Counted from the first letter of the stretch, positions 36,290 to 50,013 are shown. The stretch: 64,000 nt of DNA from Heterocephalus glaber (GCF_000247695.1 NW_004624734.1:32552184-32616183); one strand, 5' to 3'. The notes: generated by a model not told the origin, from the sequence alone. Translations and numbers: made by a program.

Positions 36290-36515
36290 ATAATTTAAAG
36301 AGCAAAAGAAAAGATAGACAATAGGAAATAGGGAGATAGATCTTTGGTAAATGAGAAGGGGATATTGAGATGTAGGGTCGTGTCACAGAAAAGAGGGGAA
36401 GGGGAATAAACAGAATTAATATACCTTATATAACATGTAACCTACTTCCCACAATGAATGTAATAATATGTACTACAAACAGGTACTAATAAAATTTAAA
36501 ATATATGTGTGTGTT
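36290..36515 (+). mobile_element. Possible older L1 3' UTR
   Basis: Purine-rich sequence (aaagaaaagatagacaatag, gaggggaaggggaataaac) is followed by acaatgaatgtaataatatg and taataaaatttaaa. The order resembles the 3' UTR of the young L1 copies in this window, but with much divergence. Confidence 0.4.
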
Positions 36516-36873
36516 TTAAAAGAGACGTGTCCTGGCAAAGTAGATGGATCATATATCTAAATAATCTTAAGAAAGTGAGCTTCCTTTCCTTTTGCAGACA
36601 AGCAAGGCCCCCGTTTACAAGGAGTGATCAACATATATGGTGAATGTTTAAATTTTAAAAATTTATTACAGTAAAAGACACATTGGTATTAATCCCTCCT
36701 AAAATATTTCCCCTTTCTTCAACACACTTAGCCCATCATTCTTGCCACTTTCTGAAACAGTTTTGGAAGTCTTTTTTTGTGTCTTTATAAGGTGTGAAAA
36801 AACCAATATGATGAATCCTGCTGCTCAGTATCTACCATCCAACAGAAAGGCAGGATCTTAAAAACATTTTCAT

Positions 36874-36944
36874 GTACTGTGCCTGCCTCGCAAGCCCCAG
36901 GTCCTGAGTTTGATCCCCAGTACCCAAAACAAAAAAAAAACAAA
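36874..36944 (+). mobile_element. ID-like SINE, 5'-truncated
   Basis: Starts after the A box (actgtgcctgcctcgcaagc) and ends tttgatccccagtaccc plus an A-rich tail. A short duplication cattttcat at about 36865-36873 and 36946-36954 flanks it. Confidence 0.85.
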
Positions 36945-37636
36945 CCATTTTCATATGTCCTCGTCTACTTTATTCATTGGATCTGACACTGTGCAACTTC
37001 TGGCTCTTCCTCAAAGTGAAACTGACCATGAAAGAAAGGTAAATGTTTTGAATCAATTCAGGACACTGAAGCAACCATGACCGTGAACTTAAAACCCTCA
37101 CAAAAGGAGAGTTCCAGAACTTCAGAAAGTGGGAAAAACATGGGATAGTTGTGTTTGAAGTCAGGGAGAGTGTTTTGAAGGGGATGAAGGGGAATATGTC
37201 TTTTGTGGTAATAATTTTTTAAAGGTTTTAATGTTCACTGTATATTTCAGTCACACCTTGTAGAAACCAAAAGTCCTCAGTAATGGATTACCACATTTAT
37301 AACTTCTTGAAAGCCATCCCTTGTATCTACTTTTCTTACCCGCCAGCATGTCCTCCATATGGTCTGACTGGGTGCACTGGTCTTGTCTCTTATCTCTCTC
37401 CCCCTTGATTATTCCTAAATACAACGTTGCTGAGTAAACACATCAGAATACCTTGGACTCTTCACTCCATTATGAGTGAATTCTGTTACAGTCCAGCTCA
37501 AAACTTAAGCTATGCTTCATTCTCTCTCTGCCTCAGGCAAGACCAGCTGTTCCCTTGCACATTGTGAGGAGGTGTTGCTCCACAGCAATTTCCAGCTCTT
37601 CCTCAGCTTGACCATCCCAGGTCAGCTGTTCCTATT

Positions 37637-37727
37637 TTTTTTTTTTTTTTTTGGTACTGGGGATCGAACTTGGGTCCTTGTGCTTGCGCAGCAGGCGGCA
37701 GACCCACTGAGCTAAATCCCCAGCCCT
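37637..37727 (-). mobile_element. ID-like tRNA-derived SINE
   Basis: Antisense copy, ggtactggggatcgaacttg to gagctaaatccccagccc. Target-site duplication agctgttcctatt at 37624-37636 and 37728-37740. Confidence 0.95.
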
Positions 37728-38689
37728 AGCTGTTCCTATTGTATAAACAATGATATACTACCATGCCATTTGGCAAAGAGTGGCTGCCCCAAAGCCCTCC
37801 AAATGCCCCATGGCTGCACCAGCCCCAGGACTGTCTGACATGATCCAGCAATGAAGGGGTTGCTGCCTGCTGCACTGTGTGTGGGATGGCACTGGAACCA
37901 ACACCCCTTCCCCCAGTGACTGGCATCTGTCCTACCTGGTCCCTTTCTATGCAGTCATTGCAAGTTTTTATTATCCTCCTGCCCATTACACTACATTATG
38001 ATCAGTGATTCTGAGACTTACTGATCTGGCTGGATTTTGAAAATTATGTTTTGTTCATCTTTGCTTTTTCCAGAATCTAGCAGATTCTACACAGGTGTTT
38101 AGTGAGTATAAGCTGGCTGTTTGACCACATTTGCAAAATGATTACTAATTTCATGTTACTTATTTGATGTCACTTTTGAACTGCAAAGAATATTTTATAT
38201 CCCATCATTAATGATTAAGCAGACTAACCCAGAAATGACTGTAGTTTTGTAGTGGAACCAATGACATCAAGGACTTTCATCAAGTTTAACATGTGGCAAA
38301 GACACCTAGGATACAGCAGCTAACAGAAACCACCAAATGATCTTTTAATTGGTCTTAAGTCAATATTTTAAACTTACTCTTCTTTATCTGAACCTTCTCA
38401 AAGAAATGTATAAGCCAACAAAGCTGTAAATGTAAGTTTGATGTTTCTATCTCTCTGTGGTGGAGGTGAATAAGGAAAAGGCCAAAAGGCAACTAGGGAG
38501 AGGAAGAGAAAATATATAAGGAGAAAGAAAAGAAAACAAATGAAAGAATCTAGAAAAAGGTAGACTTTGTCTCTACCTAATGGGAGGATAAGATCATCAA
38601 TTTAATGATAATGGATCTCATTATTAGAATATTTTGGCTTTACATCTGAATGCAACTATGAGCATCTAATGTGTGTCTTATTTAGCATT

Positions 38690-39110
38690 ATTTTTTTCTG
38701 TTTCAAGTAACAGAGATGCAATTGAGACTAAGCAACAAAGGGAACTATTGGCTCAGATAACTAAAATGTTCAGGGGTGACTGACCTCAGGCACAGTTGGA
38801 TCCAGGGCCTCAGATGATGACCTCCCTCATTCCTGAAAAATTCTCCCTGTAGTTTTTGGTTTTCTTTTATACTGGGATGACTTCACTGTCATTCTCAAGT
38901 AGGTTTCCTTTGTATGGTGGCAAAGATGGCCATTTGGAAGCTCCATGCTTACATTCTACCAATTTAACAATCCCGATTATCTAACTAAATCTTGGGTTTA
39001 CTTTAATCAGCTTTTCTTGGTTTAACCAGTTACTACAAACCAATCTTTGAAAAAAGGGAATGTGATCTTTCCTGGTCATAAATGGAGCCAACGAGTACAA
39101 TCAGTCTCAC
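38690..39110 (+). repeat. Ancient interspersed repeat, family not determined
   Basis: The string tgtttcaagtaacagagatg, gggaactattggctcagata, cacagttggatccagggcct, ggtggcaaagatggccattt and gcttacattctaccaattt belongs to a common mammalian repeat I recognise by wording but cannot name with certainty. No coding frame. Confidence 0.5.
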
Positions 39111-39234
39111 CTAGACAGCACAGATTGAAAATAGAATAAGGCTATTTCCTTTCAGGAAAATACTAGTGCAGGTATTAAAAGAAGGAATAAAGGTCAAGGG
39201 CAAACAAAAACACCAGATATCTACTATACTGTTT

Positions 39235-39420
39235 AAGAAGCATGGCAATCTAGTAGCTAGACGTTGTTTTAGAATCTTGAGTTTGACTCCCCTTCCTACC
39301 ATTTATCAGTTGTTTTAGCTTTAGGACTCTTCTTAACCTCTCTGGGCCTATTTTCTTATCTGTAAATTCAGGGTAATAATATACATTTCACAATGTTATT
39401 GTAAAAACCCACCTCATAGT
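39235..39420 (+). repeat. MIR SINE
   Basis: cttgagtttgactccccttc, cttcttaacctctctgggcc, attttcttatctgtaaattc and agggtaataatatacatttc follow MIR. Confidence 0.8.
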
Positions 39421-40004
39421 ATATTATAAAGATGATGCTCACATAGCTCCCACATGGGCCTGGAACAAAAATGGGAGTTTTTAACATTACTACCGGTATT
39501 CCTTAGGGCCAGGACAGCTGTGGAAAGTTCAAAGGCTATATTGGACATAAGTAAGAAAGAAGTTGCATAACATAACTCAGATGCCAAACCATGGCATACA
39601 GCCTCACTTTTTAGCCCCTCTAGAGTCTCTGGGCTTGGTTGTAACATCTGAACAGAACAATTGCCTCATTCTATAAACCCTTCTCAGTCTAACATCTCAT
39701 TTGTTTCTACTCTGTTGTATAAGTTTGGTAGAATGTATGATCCCACTTCCTCATTAAGACAATTACTTTCTGTATACTTGTTTATGATTTTGAAAGTTCT
39801 ATTTTCAGGTTTCCCATTATAAGAATGATGACATAACTTGAAAAAGGCCAAGGCCCATTTATAATTTAGGGTGGGTCATCAATTAAGACTGTTAATTTCA
39901 ATTATTTTATTATCTATGGCCCCAATGTTATAGAGTGAAGGAAATAGGGGGATTCAGGACAGTCGCTTTTAATATATATTTGCAGAATTAGCCCCAAGTT
40001 GGGG

Positions 40005-40175
40005 AAAAATAAGAACAACTAACCACTCTTTGTGACTAAATTCTTCATGTATAAAATGGAGGAAACTGTACTTACTTTACAAAAATGTGATGATTAAATG
40101 ATCATGTGTATCTCTTTAGTACCCTGCAAATGTGTAAGTACTTGATAAATATTAGCTGCTATTGTTGTTGTTGTT
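40005..40175 (+). repeat. MIR SINE 3' half with TTG run
   Basis: tcttcatgtataaaatggag, taagtacttgataaatatta and gctgctattgttgttgttgt match the MIR 3' half. Confidence 0.75.
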
Positions 40176-42584
40176 AAGCACTACTACATTGGAAACCAAT
40201 AATTTAGTAATATTACTGATCCTTTCTAAGTAAGAGTTCTTTGCTTCCGAAACAAGGAAAGTTTAAGGGATCTGGCCAATCTTACAGATGTAAAGCTGTG
40301 TGACAGTGGGAAGAGATTTCAGCAGTCTCACCTCCTAACTTGTCCTTTTTGTAAGCCTTGTGGGCTGGCTCTTCATGCCTGGCACAGTATGACTGTGGAA
40401 AACATCCTATAGGTTCAGTTTGCTCTTGGCTTTGGGCTCTATAATGAGGGTCTCTGCCTACCTCTGGACTTCATAAACTGAACCATGAGAAAAGAAATTA
40501 GCCAAAGTTCAATTGCATATCCAAGAAAGCCACAGAGCCAGAGAGTTCCCTGAGGACCCACACAGCCGCTTTGTCTACTGCCAACCCATGGCCTTAATGT
40601 ACGGATACGCCTGTCAGCCAAGAGCCAAAGCCACAAAGTTCCACCAGTCCATTTAGCCTTGGCATTTCGATGTACTAAGGAATCTGTTATTTGGGTTGTT
40701 GCTCTTTGTTAAGGGTAAAAGCAGAAATACTCCCCCATCATCAGAAGACTGGTTTACTAAAATCACCACCACTCCCTCCACCCCTACTCCAGCCCCTACT
40801 GTGAGAACAACCTTATTGCCTTGTGTGACAAAATGGAACAAATGCCAGTTTTTCCCACTGATGATTCTTGATTTCTTTGTGGTCATTCTTTCCCAGAGGC
40901 TGACTTGGATGGGCCAGTCTCTGCAGCCCATCATAGGAGTGGCCCTGTGGCCAGTGTCATCAATCTGAGTCTCTCTTGATTCCTGTCACTCTAAAACAAA
41001 ACACTCTTTATGGTTCAGTTTCTATTCCAATAGCTTTTCAAATCTGCTCTAATATCTTTTACCTCAAAACATACAACCAAAAAGGCTCAGAATTCTTTCT
41101 ATCTGTGGGATTTGCTTGTTTCTTCAAATGGTGCCCCTAAATCCAGTGACTACAACTTTTCTCCCTGGAAGTCAAAATGTTTTGAGTTCTAAAAAACAGT
41201 TCAGATTGGAAAGACAGATAGAGGACTTCCCACAAGGCAATTCTGAAGTTACAAATAGTAGCTTCTCATCTTTGGAGAAGTTTATTTCACTTAAGTCAAA
41301 CATGCATGTTAGGCATCTGTAGTGTGCCACACACTGTGTTGGAACTTTTAGCCAGGCAGCTAGTGTGACAGGAAAGCAGCCAGCAGGTAACTGCACTGGA
41401 AGCCAGGGGCAAGGGGAGAGCCCACTTTTTCATGGTGGTTGACAAGAACAGAAAGAAATAGTCATCAAGGCCAGGCCATGGGGACCAAGGTTGAAAAGTT
41501 CTAGGTACTACTACACACTACAAAATCTTTCTAGAAATGTATAAATTATGAATAAAAACCAAACTGTGAGTGAAGAAATGGTATCTGGTACTATTTCTTA
41601 TCCAAGAATTCTGCTGAATATTCAAAATTTATCTTTCACTAAGAGCTTTTATTCTTAGAAGTACAAAGTTTTTAAAAATTTTAATGTTTTAAAAATAAAT
41701 TTATGTCTTTTGACAAAAAAATGTTGTCCTCAAGAAGTGACTCATCTAAGACTGGGCAAAGGTCGGCAGACTGAACTTGGAGAGTGGCCAAGTTGAAGGC
41801 AGAGCTCAGAATTCCCATCTTCTGCATTACCATCAGACCACCCTGCCGTCTAATAAAACCAATGTCATGTCTTGGTTTTGCGCACTTGAAAACGGAAAGA
41901 AATGTGACAGGTCAAAATCTCAGATTCCCTGCCTTTGTGATTACTTGCAAATCCACACAAGGCTCACATATCACTCTCTTCTCACTCTGTCGGCCTCTGA
42001 ATTTGTTTGGTTGTCTTGTGAGTGATGAAAACTTAAAAGCTATGTTGATATGTCCAGCATGTAGAAAACCACTCCCAGGTTCTCTCAGCTCTGAAAGGGC
42101 CATGGGCTCATGTACACATTCTTACACACCCAGACTTATTTGTCTCCTTGTGCACACATTCAACAGCATTAGATACTCATTTAAAAAATAGTATATTGTG
42201 TGCTGACTTGATGGGAATCCATGGGCTAAGTTCTCAGACACTGGCCAAGAAGAGTTGGGATCCAACCCATCTTCAAACCACAGGAAAAATACTTTCAACC
42301 ACAGAGCTGGCTGCAAAATATTCTTTTTGTAGGAAACAAAATGTTTCCAGCCCTGAGATTTTTTTTTTCTGGTCTTTTCACTGTTATTGAGTAGGAAAGG
42401 CAAATGCTTTAAGCAAGAGGCCAAGTAAACATCTAAGGAAACCAAAACTGGCCTCCTTTACTGGAGAGTGGAAGACACCATGAACGAGCAGCCCAGTGGA
42501 CCAGCCCCAGGCCTTTGGAGGCTTTGAGGGAGCAGCAACCCACCAATTCTTTATGTTTATGGTCTCAGTTTAATCCTCCTTCAC

Positions 42585-42760
42585 TGCAGTTCCACTTATT
42601 GACTAAGTAGACTTGGACGAGTTGCTTTATTTTTCTTAATTCTGTGTCAAATACAAATAATAAATATAAATATCATAGATTAATAAGGGACAAATGAAAC
42701 ATGTAAAAGTTACATAATGCTCAGCACGTTGTAGGTATTTAAAATATAGGATTTATTAAG
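42585..42760 (+). repeat. MIR SINE
   Basis: ttccacttattgactaagta, gacttggacgagttgcttta, aatgctcagcacgttgtagg match MIR with drift. Confidence 0.7.
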
Positions 42761-43034
42761 GTAGGTTGAATAACTGTTATAGGGCACTAGAGAACTATTT
42801 TCATGGACTATTAGAACCCAAAGATTCCCTAGAGATTAAAACTCCAGCCCCTTAATTTATAAATGAGGAAACAGTCCTAGATGAAAGAGTCTGACCAAGT
42901 CATCTAGGGAGCAGCAGGCCAGGGGCCAGGACCCTGCAGACTAGACCCAAAGAGTAGAGAGAGGTAAAGCCATTCCCATCACAGAACATACACATTCTGC
43001 CAGTGGGCAGATCTCAGACTTTATGTCCCTAAGA

Positions 43035-43275
43035 ATGGCCCAGGAATATAGAAATTCAGATTTGTTGCCCCACCCTCAAAGCTGCTGATTCAGTCTGGGA
43101 AGTCTCAGGAATATGAATTTTTTTTTTTTTGTATTGGGAATGGAACTCAGGACCTTGTGCTTCCAGGCACAGTGCCACTGAGCTAGATCCCCAGCCCAGG
43201 AATATGAATTTTTAACAAGTTGCGCAGGTGGATTCCAAGAGAAGTTCCTTGGAGCAACTTCCATGATGGATTCCA
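43035..43275 (+). mobile_element. MER5-like hAT fragment split by a SINE
   Basis: Left part: aaattcagatttgttgcccc, accctcaaagctgctgattc, agtctgggaagtctcagga. Right part, after the SINE (43123-43196): tttttaacaagttgcgcagg. The order matches MER5A body sequence. Confidence 0.65.
43123..43196 (-). mobile_element. ID-like SINE inside a MER5-like element
   Basis: Antisense copy, gtattgggaatggaactcag to ctgagctagatccccagcc. Target-site duplication caggaatatgaattttt at 43106-43122 and 43197-43213, 17 bp. Confidence 0.95.
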
Positions 43276-43454
43276 AGAGAAACTCAACCCAACAATTAAG
43301 TAGAGTGCTAGGATTGTACCTTATAGTTCAGCACAAATGAACAATGTGAACAGTTCCCATAGGTAATGAAGAATATTACCACTGCACAAAACAGTAAAGA
43401 AAGTAGAGCACGACATTGTTTTTTCTTCATAGAATCAGAAAATGCAATCAACTT

Positions 43455-43562
43455 TTAAATCATTTATCTCTTATAGAAGAGGAACCTATGACTCAGAGTC
43501 ATTCATTCACCCAAGGTCTCATATCTCCTTAGAGGCAAAGCTAGAACTTAATTCTAAAATAT
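43455..43562 (-). repeat. MIR SINE fragment
   Basis: agaagaggaacctatgactc, caaggtctcatatctcctta and gaggcaaagctagaactta are a reversed MIR core. Confidence 0.65.
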
Positions 43563-45345
43563 CATTATCTTTTTGACGATGGAAAATCTTTTTTTCTTGG
43601 TACCTAAAGATAAAGAGAGTAGTTTATGTATGTAAACAATATTTTAGAATCCATGAATTAATGTTAATCTCTGAAAGAAAAAAAAATCATCCTAGCTTTT
43701 TGATGAACTCAAATGCAAAAGTCCTCGCATAGTCTTTCTGGGGCTATGATTCATTTTGTGGGCTCCCTTGAAGGCTAGTGAGGGAAAGTTGGTCAAAACA
43801 AAGAACAAACAATGTTACGCCGCTAGATGTTTCAGAGACACCAGGAACCGTAGTTACCTTTGTACATACCGCTTGATTCCTTTTCATTAAAATTCTATTC
43901 TTTTAATATAAAAAATATACCTGACCTCAAGATCTATACAGTTTCATGTCATCAAATAAGCACATAAGTATTCTGGTTAGTGACTACTGTGTAAAAGAAT
44001 TTAGAAACTTCCTAGATACAACCCAAATAAATCAATATGGAATTAGACACAAGTCATTTTCAAAAGGAAGGAGTTTCAGTTGTTCTCTGCATTGATGGAA
44101 CATGTAAAAATCTCTTAGCAATTTCTAAAGTTTCTCCCTCACAGATTAGAAATGATTACTTTGTACCTCTTGGTCCAGGGATGAAGGATCTGATCAGGCA
44201 CAGAAGTAGAGCTCCTCCACTTCTACCTCTCTTTGATGAATGCTTTAAGATAGAAATAATCTTCATACTGCAACAAAGTCCCTTCTGAAAGTTGCTATGG
44301 AATGTCAGCAACACAGCAAAGTATAAGCCATGGGTTGCTTGAAGGGAACCAATAATATATTCTGCAGTTGAATGAATCTCAGAAAGCTCTGATTCATTAA
44401 GTCAGTAACAGTGGACTTAGAAAAGATTTATTAAGATTTAACTCAACCTAACAATCATTACTATTGGCCAAATATGGCCTAAAGAAGTTTATAGGGGTCT
44501 CTTTATAGAATCTGAGATGGCATCTGAATTAGAGTCTAAATACATCACTAACTACTTAACAATCCTTTCTTTTCTGGAGGAAATTCCAGCCTTTGGAGGT
44601 GTTCTGCTTCATGTCATCAGGGCGTTCAGAGAATGCCACCATCTCTTATATGACACTAATGAATGGGAACCTGCTATGCTTTCAATGAAGGAGGGGCAGA
44701 GTTTGGATGTGTGTATATGGATTCTGGAACATTTCAACACACTTCTTTTAGAGGAGGTTCGGTTGGTTTCAAACCCCCAATCTCACAAGACACTATTTCC
44801 AGTCATTAAAATGTTTCCTGAGCTTAAATGCCTCTGGAAAGTTTTGGAAAATCCTACAGGAAGGATCCGGGCTGAAATAGCACCTTTTCTCATACCATTC
44901 AAGAAGCACAGCACAAAATGTTTTCCATCCAAGACAGTTCAGTCCAGGAGTCCAGCTCTCAGGGCTAGAGAACCAGGGAAGATAGATAAGTCCTTTGGGG
45001 AACAGGGCCAAAGAAGATTAGATCTAGGGTCTTATATTAACCATGTGCCCACCAGACAGCTTATGTAGACCCATATTATTCAAGATCTATCACAAAAATA
45101 GGACTTATCCTAGGCAGTTCAAGAGAAAGAATTTAATTTTGGGAACTAATTACAAACATATTGGTAGAGATGAAAGGAAAACAGAGGATAGTGAGACAAC
45201 CCAGAAATTAGCAACCTAGAAACTAGGGCTGAAGGAATCAAGAATGAAGTGCTGTTGATCCTTACCATCTCATATCTCTTCCTGCTTCCTCATTTTAATA
45301 GCTGTTGTCTCTGTTTAGGCCCTTATTTCTTTGCATCCTACTTCT

Positions 45346-45557
45346 TTTTTTTCCCTTAAATTCTTTTATTGGTACACTTTAGGTATACAATACGTTTACA
45401 TTTATCATTGGGTGCTTGTACCTGTACATGATGTATCTTGGTTCTTATTTTTTTCCCCATTACCTGTGCACCCTTCACTCCCTCTACCCTTCCCTATTTA
45501 CATAGACTACATAGACTTCAAATCCATTTTTTTCTTTTCTCATAATTATGAGAATTA
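45346..45557 (-). mobile_element. L1 LINE, very short 3' UTR-only insertion
   Basis: The stretch matches the 3' UTR of the L1 at 6745, starting with the same ttcttttattggtaca block at its 3' end. It keeps only about 200 bp. The target-site duplication tgcatcctacttct sits at 45332-45345 and 45558-45571. The 5' truncation end holds a perfect 16-bp palindrome, tctcataattatgaga (45537-45552). Confidence 0.9.
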
Positions 45558-45599
45558 TGCATCCTACTTCTAATCTCTCCAAATACATATGGCAAACTC

Positions 45600-46150
45600 T
45601 TGCCCAAGGGAGCCTTATAAAGTACAAATCTGATGTCACAGCCTTGCCAAGAGCCTCACAATGGGGCTTCTGAGAGCCTTCATGGTCAAGACTGGTCTGC
45701 CTTTTCGTTGCTTGCTTAGCATTAACTATAGGCCCTACCTTTCCTCCCACCCTCATTGACTGCATAGACACATACCCTCCCCTGTACACTGAAGAGGGAC
45801 CATTTGTAGTAACCATCTCATCGTGGCCCTGACTCACATGGCTTTCTCAGGCTCTTACTGTATCTACCTGGCAAATACCCATACACCTTTTAAGTTTTGT
45901 CAAAAACATCTTGCTTTCCTCTGAGTCTTTCTCTGAGCATCCCTTCTCGGCTAAGAGCTCAACCAGCCCAACACTGATGACCCCACAGCATTCTCTACAG
46001 TTCTTTCAACATCTTCTTGTATTTACATGTTTGATTCCTTCCCTAGGTAGTCTCTTTTACTAGGATGGTTCTTCAGGGTAGGAAATTGGGCTTTATTTGA
46101 CTTCATGTTCCCAGTGTTTGGTGTATGTATCTTCCAGGAAAATATTTAAA
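45600..46150 (+). repeat. L2 LINE 3' region
   Basis: A long drifted L2 stretch, ending near gtttgattccttccctaggt, ttcttcagggtaggaaattg and cagtgtttggtgtatgtatc. Confidence 0.55.
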
Positions 46151-47699
46151 AGGAAAAAAAGAAAGGAGGAATGAAAGAAAAAGTTGCAGCATCTGACACA
46201 AAGAATACTTAGTGGTGTTATCTAAATGAAGACAGAAGAATTAGAAGAGGACTAACGTTTATGGTTAGAGCATAAACAAAGCATTATTAGGATCACAGTC
46301 CTTATAAGACTTGTTGCTCAAAATTTTAAACTCATGGCTCAATTATCTCTTAAAGTTCCCATCTATTAATATTGTTACAATGGTCATTAAGTCTGCAAAA
46401 TATGCCTTTTGGGGACACATTTTAAAACTATAGCATATACTTTTGTTTATTGAGGAAAAATATTATATTTTTAGGAGATTTTTAAAAAGTGACCAAGCCT
46501 TCATAGATGCTATGGTGTTCACTCATACAACTCATCTGTGTGAGTTTTATTGGAAAATACTTGGCCCTAAGACAACCACAAGATCCCCTATGCAGAAGGG
46601 TCCTACAGTCTGCTCTTTAATTAGGAAGACGATTATAGGCTGTTCCTGAGAAGGAGCCTCTTTTTCAAGTTAATGGAATCAAATGCTGACAGAATCTTAG
46701 CAGAGATACTCGCAGGGATCTTGGAACAAAGACCAAGGGAGAAAAGTGTGGATGATGGCCTAAAAAGGCCAGGGTTGGAATGAAGTCACAAATAGAAACC
46801 AGAGATCTTTATAAAGCAGAGCCTCACATTCTGAGAGAATATTGTATAAATAGCTAGAAATAAGAGAGAATAGCTTGGCATAAGCATAGCTGTTGAAGGG
46901 TCAGAGAACATGTTGAATCTACTAAACCTTTCTCTTTTAAGAAACAGTAAAACAACGATACAACAACAAAAACAAAGAAGTGGCAGACAGTTTTTCCATT
47001 TTACATACTTTGATAAACCCTTCATTATAGGACTGAGATAACACTTTCAGAGAAGAAGAGACAACTCAAAAAGGTTTAAAGAAAAACCATGAAATTGATT
47101 ACTATGTGGGCAAGTAACTTTGCAAGGGAAAAGTGAAGGCATAGATATCATTTGTAGGTAATCCCATATCATCCATGAAGGAAAGGATGCATCTCCAGGG
47201 TACACCATAATAGTTCCTGGGTCCTTCTGGTCCTCACTGGAGGAGACTCTGGACAGATGAGCACAGTCTGTCCCCACTGGGGACAAGATTCCACAGAGAC
47301 TCTCTTTCTTCTTTGACAATAAATGGCAGAATATTAAAGTCAATCCACAACATGAAAAGGATTTTGGCTTCAAAGCCTAGAGGTTGGAAGCTGAGAGGGG
47401 AAAGGCCGGGAGTTCCCCTGACTAAAAGGTGAGATTCAGGGGACAGTGTCTTGTGGAGTTTGTTCTTTCTTAGAAGTGTTCTGTCGGCATACAGAGCCAC
47501 ACAGTTATGGAAAATACATAATTATTATTTAACAGAGATTGAAACAGCTGCTCTCTCAAAATAAAGGATCCTTCTACTATTTAAAGGAAGCATTTCCTTA
47601 GTGTAACTATTAAAGTATTCACCTCATGGAAGTTGAAAGGAGAAATTAATTCCAAGCAGTATGCATGAATAACCTTATATTAAAATGGGACTCAGTGTC

Positions 47700-47950
47700 G
47701 GGTAAAGGTTAAGAATTCAGGGATGTAGAGTATGGGGTGCAAGTATGTGACTGGGGGTGAGGTAGAAGGCAAAGGCAAAGGCAATTCTGGCTTTGCCCTT
47801 TTAGCAGCCATGTGATTTAGAGTAAAATTTTAGAGCTTTATAAACTTTAATGTACTCATCTATAAGGTATACCGAGAAATACCTACCTCATAGCGTTGTG
47901 AAACTTGAACAAGAAATTGCCCACAAAGCTCTTAGTAGAGTAAGTGACAA
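47700..47950 (+). repeat. MIR SINE
   Basis: ttctggctttgcccttttag, cagccatgtgatttagagta, ctacctcatagcgttgtgaa and acaaagctcttagtagagta follow MIR through most of its length. Confidence 0.75.
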
Positions 47951-49464
47951 AAGAAATCCTTAATACATGGTTGAGTAGACAAAGCAAAGAAACTAGAAAG
48001 CCAGGGGTGTGGGGCATTGGGTGAATTATTTCCAGTCCCTCCCAGATATACCAGGTGCCTCAGCTCTCATTTTCTAAGGTTGGTAGAGATGTGCCTCTTT
48101 CCTGGAGATTTGACACTCAGAGAGGAATTTGGTTAGAGAGTCATGGATCATAATCCCAGCTCATTTCTCATTGCCAATTGTGAGAGGATTGTGAATATTA
48201 CCAATTGTGAGAGGATTCAGAAAATAGGCAGTAGGTATAACTGCTGCAGCTTGGCTCTCCAAACGTGTTCTCAAAATCATATTCCCTTTGCTAACAATAA
48301 AACAGGAATCCAAGACTCAAGCACATACGCTCTTTGTCCAAGAGGCCAGGATTTTTAAGCTCTGCCAAGTTAAGAAAGGGAACTTCTAGAAAGATACCCT
48401 CAGTGGAAAAAACTCTGCTTGAAGTATTTTAACACTAAGGTCATTACCAGGAGCTATTGACTGATTTAAGAATCTAGGGAAGGGTGGGGACAGGGAAAGG
48501 GACAACAGAGTAAGAGAAAAATTGAGGGAAGAAAGGAGTATGTCAACTCTATGGTAATTTTATGGTAACTGGGAACTTCAAATTATTTAGAGCAGCAGAA
48601 ATAAGGAAAGCCCAATGACTTCTATTGCATTTGACAATCAATTATACATGCAAAATGATACAGTAACATAATAAAACTTATATAAATTCAAACTCAATGC
48701 TAGAGACTTGAATCATTTTACCCCACACTTCTATCATGTAAATCGTTTGTTTGCATCCCAGGTCCCTATCCCAAACTTCACAAGCTATTAAGATGTTGGG
48801 AAGGCCTGAAGTCCCTTACTCTCCCCATTGCCCCAGTCACTGACTTCAAGAAAGGATTAGAAATGCAAACCAGCATTGTACCATGCTGTGCACTTCCTAG
48901 CCATAGCTCCTAGCCATAGATTCCCAGACAGAAGCAGAGTGCATAGGCACAGGCAGTGTACCATGTCACAGTAAGGATGCTCCCCCAGCAATAGCAGCCA
49001 GCTGATAAGCTGGACCTGCTTTGTCTCCATGTTTGATGAGGTCTGCTTTTCAAATCACACAGACTGAACAAGGAACATTTTTAACTCACAGTAATGTTCC
49101 AGGAGTATTTCTAAGCCAAGTAACACCAAGACTAAGAGAAAAAACAATATGTAGCTCGTCATCTCCTTCCCTTCGTGTCCCTGGCCCAGAGTGGGAGATG
49201 CTATTCTCACATGAAACTCAGTAAGCTTTGCAGATAAGCTAAATGGCATTCTAGATCTAGTTGTCCTTGGGCAAAAGTCAGAGAGAAAGATAATAAGAAC
49301 CCTTCATCACATGCCAAAAGAAGTATGATACCAAGCTTCTTTTTCCAGTTCACTCATTCTATTTCTAAACTTAATAAATTAAGGAACTACAATACTGATA
49401 CCAACTCCACCCCCAACACCACAACTACAACAATAACAATAAACCTTTTACATCTTAGAGAATT

Positions 49465-49690
49465 CAGTATGTGGTAAAAAGAACCTGGGCTCACGAGCTA
49501 TACAAATTTGTTGTCAAATCTTGATACTATCACTGAATATAAGTTGTTTATCTAATAGCCCAGATTCTGTTTGTAAAAATGGAGATCAAGAAGATGTATG
49601 CTTAAAGATTATTGTGGGGATTAATGGAAACAGTGCATGTGAAAAGATTCAACTTGATGCCTGCAACCACGTAAGTGCAGACACTGAAAA
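49465..49690 (+). repeat. MIR SINE
   Basis: aaaaagaacctgggctcacg, tgtaaaaatggagatcaaga, ttattgtggggattaatgga match MIR. Confidence 0.7.
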
Positions 49691-50013
49691 ATATGCTAAG
49701 AAGACTGGATAAATAAAAGGGCAGAAAACTCTCCCATACCTTTAGCCTATGAAGATAGCCAACCTTAGGAAGCTCAAGACTTCCTTCTTCTCCACAAGCA
49801 CAAGTGATCACTTGCAGGAAAGAGGCAACACAGCCAGGCTTACTGCAAGACATTGTCTATAAATGGGAAGTTCCACTTGGAAAAAGTTGCTTATTCAGAT
49901 GTCTGAGCCCAAGCATTTACAAAACTGACTTTTATCTTGAAATTCATTGCAGGGTGAGGTGGAAAATGGTACCATTTAAAAAAATTTTTTTTGAAGGGTT
50001 CTACAGAATTTTT

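Noticed and set aside
41777..42191. Two overlapping + strand open frames of 82 and 135 codons
   Set aside because: No recognisable domain; overlapping frames in the same stretch suggest chance.
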